Assembly (NCBI GenBank): GCA_035761045.1
Contig: DASTRU010000088.1
Coordinates: forward strand, 1-6,991
Direction: 5' to 3'
Length of the DNA stretch: 6,991 nt
Origin: DASTRU01 sp035761045
GTDB lineage: Bacteria; Pseudomonadota; Gammaproteobacteria; Burkholderiales; Burkholderiaceae_E
How positions within the stretch are numbered: position 1 is the first letter of the stretch; every line of letters starts with the position of its first letter. The position numbers were made by a program, and so were the translations under genes. Positions 5,564-6,991 of the stretch are shown here, one piece after another. The notes beneath the pieces were generated by a model. That model saw only the letters and a list, made by a program, of their open reading frames with translations. It had not been told where the DNA came from and ran no database searches.

Positions 5564-6229
5564 ATGGCTCAAGGTCAACAATCGTCTTCGGGCGGTCAAC
5601 AGCAGCAGCAGCAACAGCACTACAACCCGGTGCACTTCGCCACCATGGCGCTGCGTAGCGCAACCCAGGTGTACGACATCAACTTGTCCGCCGCCCGCGC
5701 GGTACTCAAGACGCAAGCGCGTGCCGCCGCCGCGTTCGGCTTGCCCGATATGTCGCGGCTGTTCGATACGGCCGACGAGCGCACGCGTCATATTTTTTCG
5801 GCGACGTCGGAACAGATTCTGAATACCGCCCAGCGCGCCAACCAAGCGGCCGTGGAACTGCAACGCCAAGTGGGTCGCGTGATTGAAACCCAAACGGCGC
5901 AAGCGACCGAAACATGGCAGCGCGGTTTGGAAGAAATGAGCTCGCAAGCCAGCCAAGGACTGGACCAGCTCACCGAAACCGCGCGTAGAACCGCCGAGGA
6001 AGCCGCACGCACGGCCGACGCGGTGTCGCGTGACTTGCAAGAAACCATGCGACGCGAAAGCCAACAAGCGCGTGAGCAAATGGGCAATGGCGCGGACCAA
6101 GCACGGCAAGCCGTGGGACAAGCCGGCGAAGCCGCGCGCAGCTCAAGCCATCAAATGGCCGAAGAGGCGCGCGCGGGTAGCGAGCAACAACGTGGCAGCG
6201 CGGCCGAACAACGCCGGGCTGGCAAGTAA
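5564..6229 (+). CDS. Phasin family protein with poly-Q N-terminus
   Basis: The protein has 221 residues. Residues 1-20 are polar and low-complexity, with seven consecutive Gln (12-18). Residues 21 to about 120 are the phasin domain (NPVHFATMALRSATQVYDIN, AARAVLKTQ, AAAAFGLPDMSRLF, FSATSEQILNTAQRANQAAVELQ). This is an all-helical, amphipathic, coiled-coil-like fold that coats PHA granules and limits their size and number. Residues 120-221 are a long Ala/Gln/Glu/Arg-rich amphipathic helical tail (ARRTAEEAARTADAV and similar), which suggests oligomerisation or a flexible surface coat. There is no signal peptide or TM. The tail is longer than in a minimal phasin. A stress-related or granule-independent phasin-like role cannot be excluded, since no PHA synthase gene is in the window. 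The leader carries the sigma-54 site described separately. Confidence 0.9.
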   Translation: MAQGQQSSSGGQQQQQQQHYNPVHFATMALRSATQVYDINLSAARAVLKTQARAAAAFGLPDMSRLFDTADERTRHIFSATSEQILNTAQRANQAAVELQRQVGRVIETQTAQATETWQRGLEEMSSQASQGLDQLTETARRTAEEAARTADAVSRDLQETMRRESQQAREQMGNGADQARQAVGQAGEAARSSSHQMAEEARAGSEQQRGSAAEQRRAGK

Positions 6230-6236
6230 ACGGTTT

Positions 6237-6258
6237 CCTAAGTCGTTAAGCACTTAGG
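6237..6258. terminator. Hairpin between convergent phasin and chemoreceptor genes
   Basis: A perfect 7-bp stem (CCTAAGT 6237-6243 with ACTTAGG 6252-6258) has an 8-base loop that contains the chemoreceptor stop codon (6246-6248). No strong T-run follows on either strand. It is a plausible but weak bidirectional terminator or mRNA 3'-end stabiliser. Confidence 0.4.
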
Positions 6259-6991
6259 CTTACCGCGCCCGATGCAATGTCGGGCGTGAGGTCGGCGGTG
6301 GCTTCGGCCGCCGCCGTTTGGGTTTTTGAACCGGCTTCGTCGTTGGTCAGCTTAAAGACCGCGATCGCCGCCGCGAGCTCTTCGGCTTGCTGCGACAAAC
6401 TTTGCGCGGCGGCGGTGCTTTGCTCGGCTAAGGCGGCGTTGCGTTGCGTCATCGTGTCTAGGTCGGTGACGGCGGTGTTGACTTGGCCCACCGAGATGGA
6501 TTGCTCGTCGCTTGCCTTGGCAATCTCGCCAATCAGGTCGTTGACCTTGCGCACTTGCGCGACGATGTCGTTCATCGTGGTGCCCGCCTCTTGCACGAGC
6601 TTGGAGCCCACGCCGATCTTGTCGACGCTTTCTCCGATGATGCCCTTGATCTCGCGCGCCGCGTCGCTGCTTCGGCGCGCCAAACTGCGCACCTCTCCCG
6701 CGACGACGGCGAAACCACGCCCATGTTCGCCCGCCCTAGCCGCTTCCACCGCGGCGTTCAACGCAAGAATGTTGGTTTGAAATGCGATGCCATCAATCAC
6801 GCCGATGATGTCGGCGATCTTCTTCGACGAGATTTCGATGTCGCCCATCGTGTTGACCACTTCATGCACGACCTCGCCGCCGCGGCTCGCCACCGCGCTC
6901 GCGCTTTGCGCAAGCATGGTGGCTTGACGCGCGGCATCGGCGTTTTGTCGCACGGTACCGGTCAACTGTTCAACCGATGACGCCGTCAATT
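6246..6991 (-). CDS. Methyl-accepting chemotaxis protein, C-terminal signalling domain (5' end beyond window)
   Basis: About 248 codons of the cytoplasmic part are visible; the frame is still open at the right edge. The leftmost possible start, a TTG at 6989, is inside the conserved LTASSVEQLTGTVRQNA stretch, so the true start and the sensor and TM parts lie outside. The hairpin tip that binds CheA and CheW is complete and canonical (GIAFQTNILALNAAVEAARAG, then EHGRGFAVVAGEVRSLA). The adaptation helices on both sides are long and regular. The C-terminal helix ends NAALAEQSTAAAQSLSQQAEELAAAIAVFKL, followed by a tail of about 34 Ala/Thr-rich residues. There is no NWETF-type CheR/CheB-docking pentapeptide at the end. 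The ligand cannot be known from this part. Confidence 0.95.
   Translation of the reverse strand, partial: LTASSVEQLTGTVRQNADAARQATMLAQSASAVASRGGEVVHEVVNTMGDIEISSKKIADIIGVIDGIAFQTNILALNAAVEAARAGEHGRGFAVVAGEVRSLARRSSDAAREIKGIIGESVDKIGVGSKLVQEAGTTMNDIVAQVRKVNDLIGEIAKASDEQSISVGQVNTAVTDLDTMTQRNAALAEQSTAAAQSLSQQAEELAAAIAVFKLTNDEAGSKTQTAAAEATADLTPDIASGAVSLSA

Noticed and set aside
5471..6121. Open frame of 216 codons opposite the phasin gene, with a Leu run
   Set aside because: The Leu run is the complement of the poly-Q tract. The sense strand encodes a recognisable phasin with a good ribosome binding site.
6361..6368. GCGATCGC octamer, like the cyanobacterial HIP1 repeat
   Set aside because: It occurs once as a full octamer, inside the chemoreceptor gene, and fits Ala/Ile codon use. 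The gene content is proteobacterial.
6246..6989. TTG at 6989 as the true start of the chemoreceptor gene
   Set aside because: The residue sits in the middle of a conserved helix, so it is an internal Leu; the gene continues past the window edge.

Overview
The window looks like ordinary chromosomal DNA of a moderately GC-rich Gram-negative proteobacterium, most likely a betaproteobacterium. The evidence is a phasin, which implies a polyhydroxyalkanoate (PHA) storer; a chemoreceptor C-terminus of the NAALAEQS...VFKL type common in that class; and a Sec-secreted lytic polysaccharide monooxygenase (LPMO). I see no insertion sequence, integrase, tRNA, rRNA or CRISPR array, and no sign of a mobile island. 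The genus cannot be read from the sequence.

Layout. (1) Positions 1-185 are a leader with no convincing gene. (2) 186-1778 (+) encodes a four-domain AA10 LPMO with a carbohydrate-binding tail. (3) A compact bidirectional terminator (1810-1837) separates it from the convergent gene 1839-3518 (-), a two-TM Cache-sensor GGDEF protein whose GGDEF loop is intact but whose other catalytic positions look degenerate. (4) A 97 to 127-base gap full of CAAGAA/TTCTTG words, with a strong hairpin, precedes it. (5) 3646-4581 (-) is a hemerythrin HHE protein fused through an acidic linker to a small uncharacterised module. (6) A divergent intergenic region (4582-4720) with a 12-bp palindrome leads to (7) 4721-5461 (+), a CmpX-like membrane protein with a duplicated TM-helix unit and an MscS TM3-like end but no MscS beta domain. 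(8) A short gap with a near-consensus sigma-54 promoter leads to (9) 5564-6229 (+), a phasin with a poly-Q N-terminus. (10) A convergent chemoreceptor gene (6246 to the right edge, -) is cut by the window.

The genes are mostly single units. Neighbours are convergent or divergent, except the hemerythrin and GGDEF genes, which are co-directional but separated by a structured gap. Shared themes are environmental sensing and adaptation (Cache/GGDEF, chemoreceptor, mechanosensitive-like channel, iron/oxygen-binding hemerythrin), carbon storage (phasin) and polysaccharide attack (LPMO). No tight multi-gene system is evident. The most useful leads are the sigma-54 promoter with overlapping TGC-rich repeats before the phasin gene, the GGDEF domain with substituted metal and nucleotide residues, the hemerythrin fusion, and the repeated words in the leaders.
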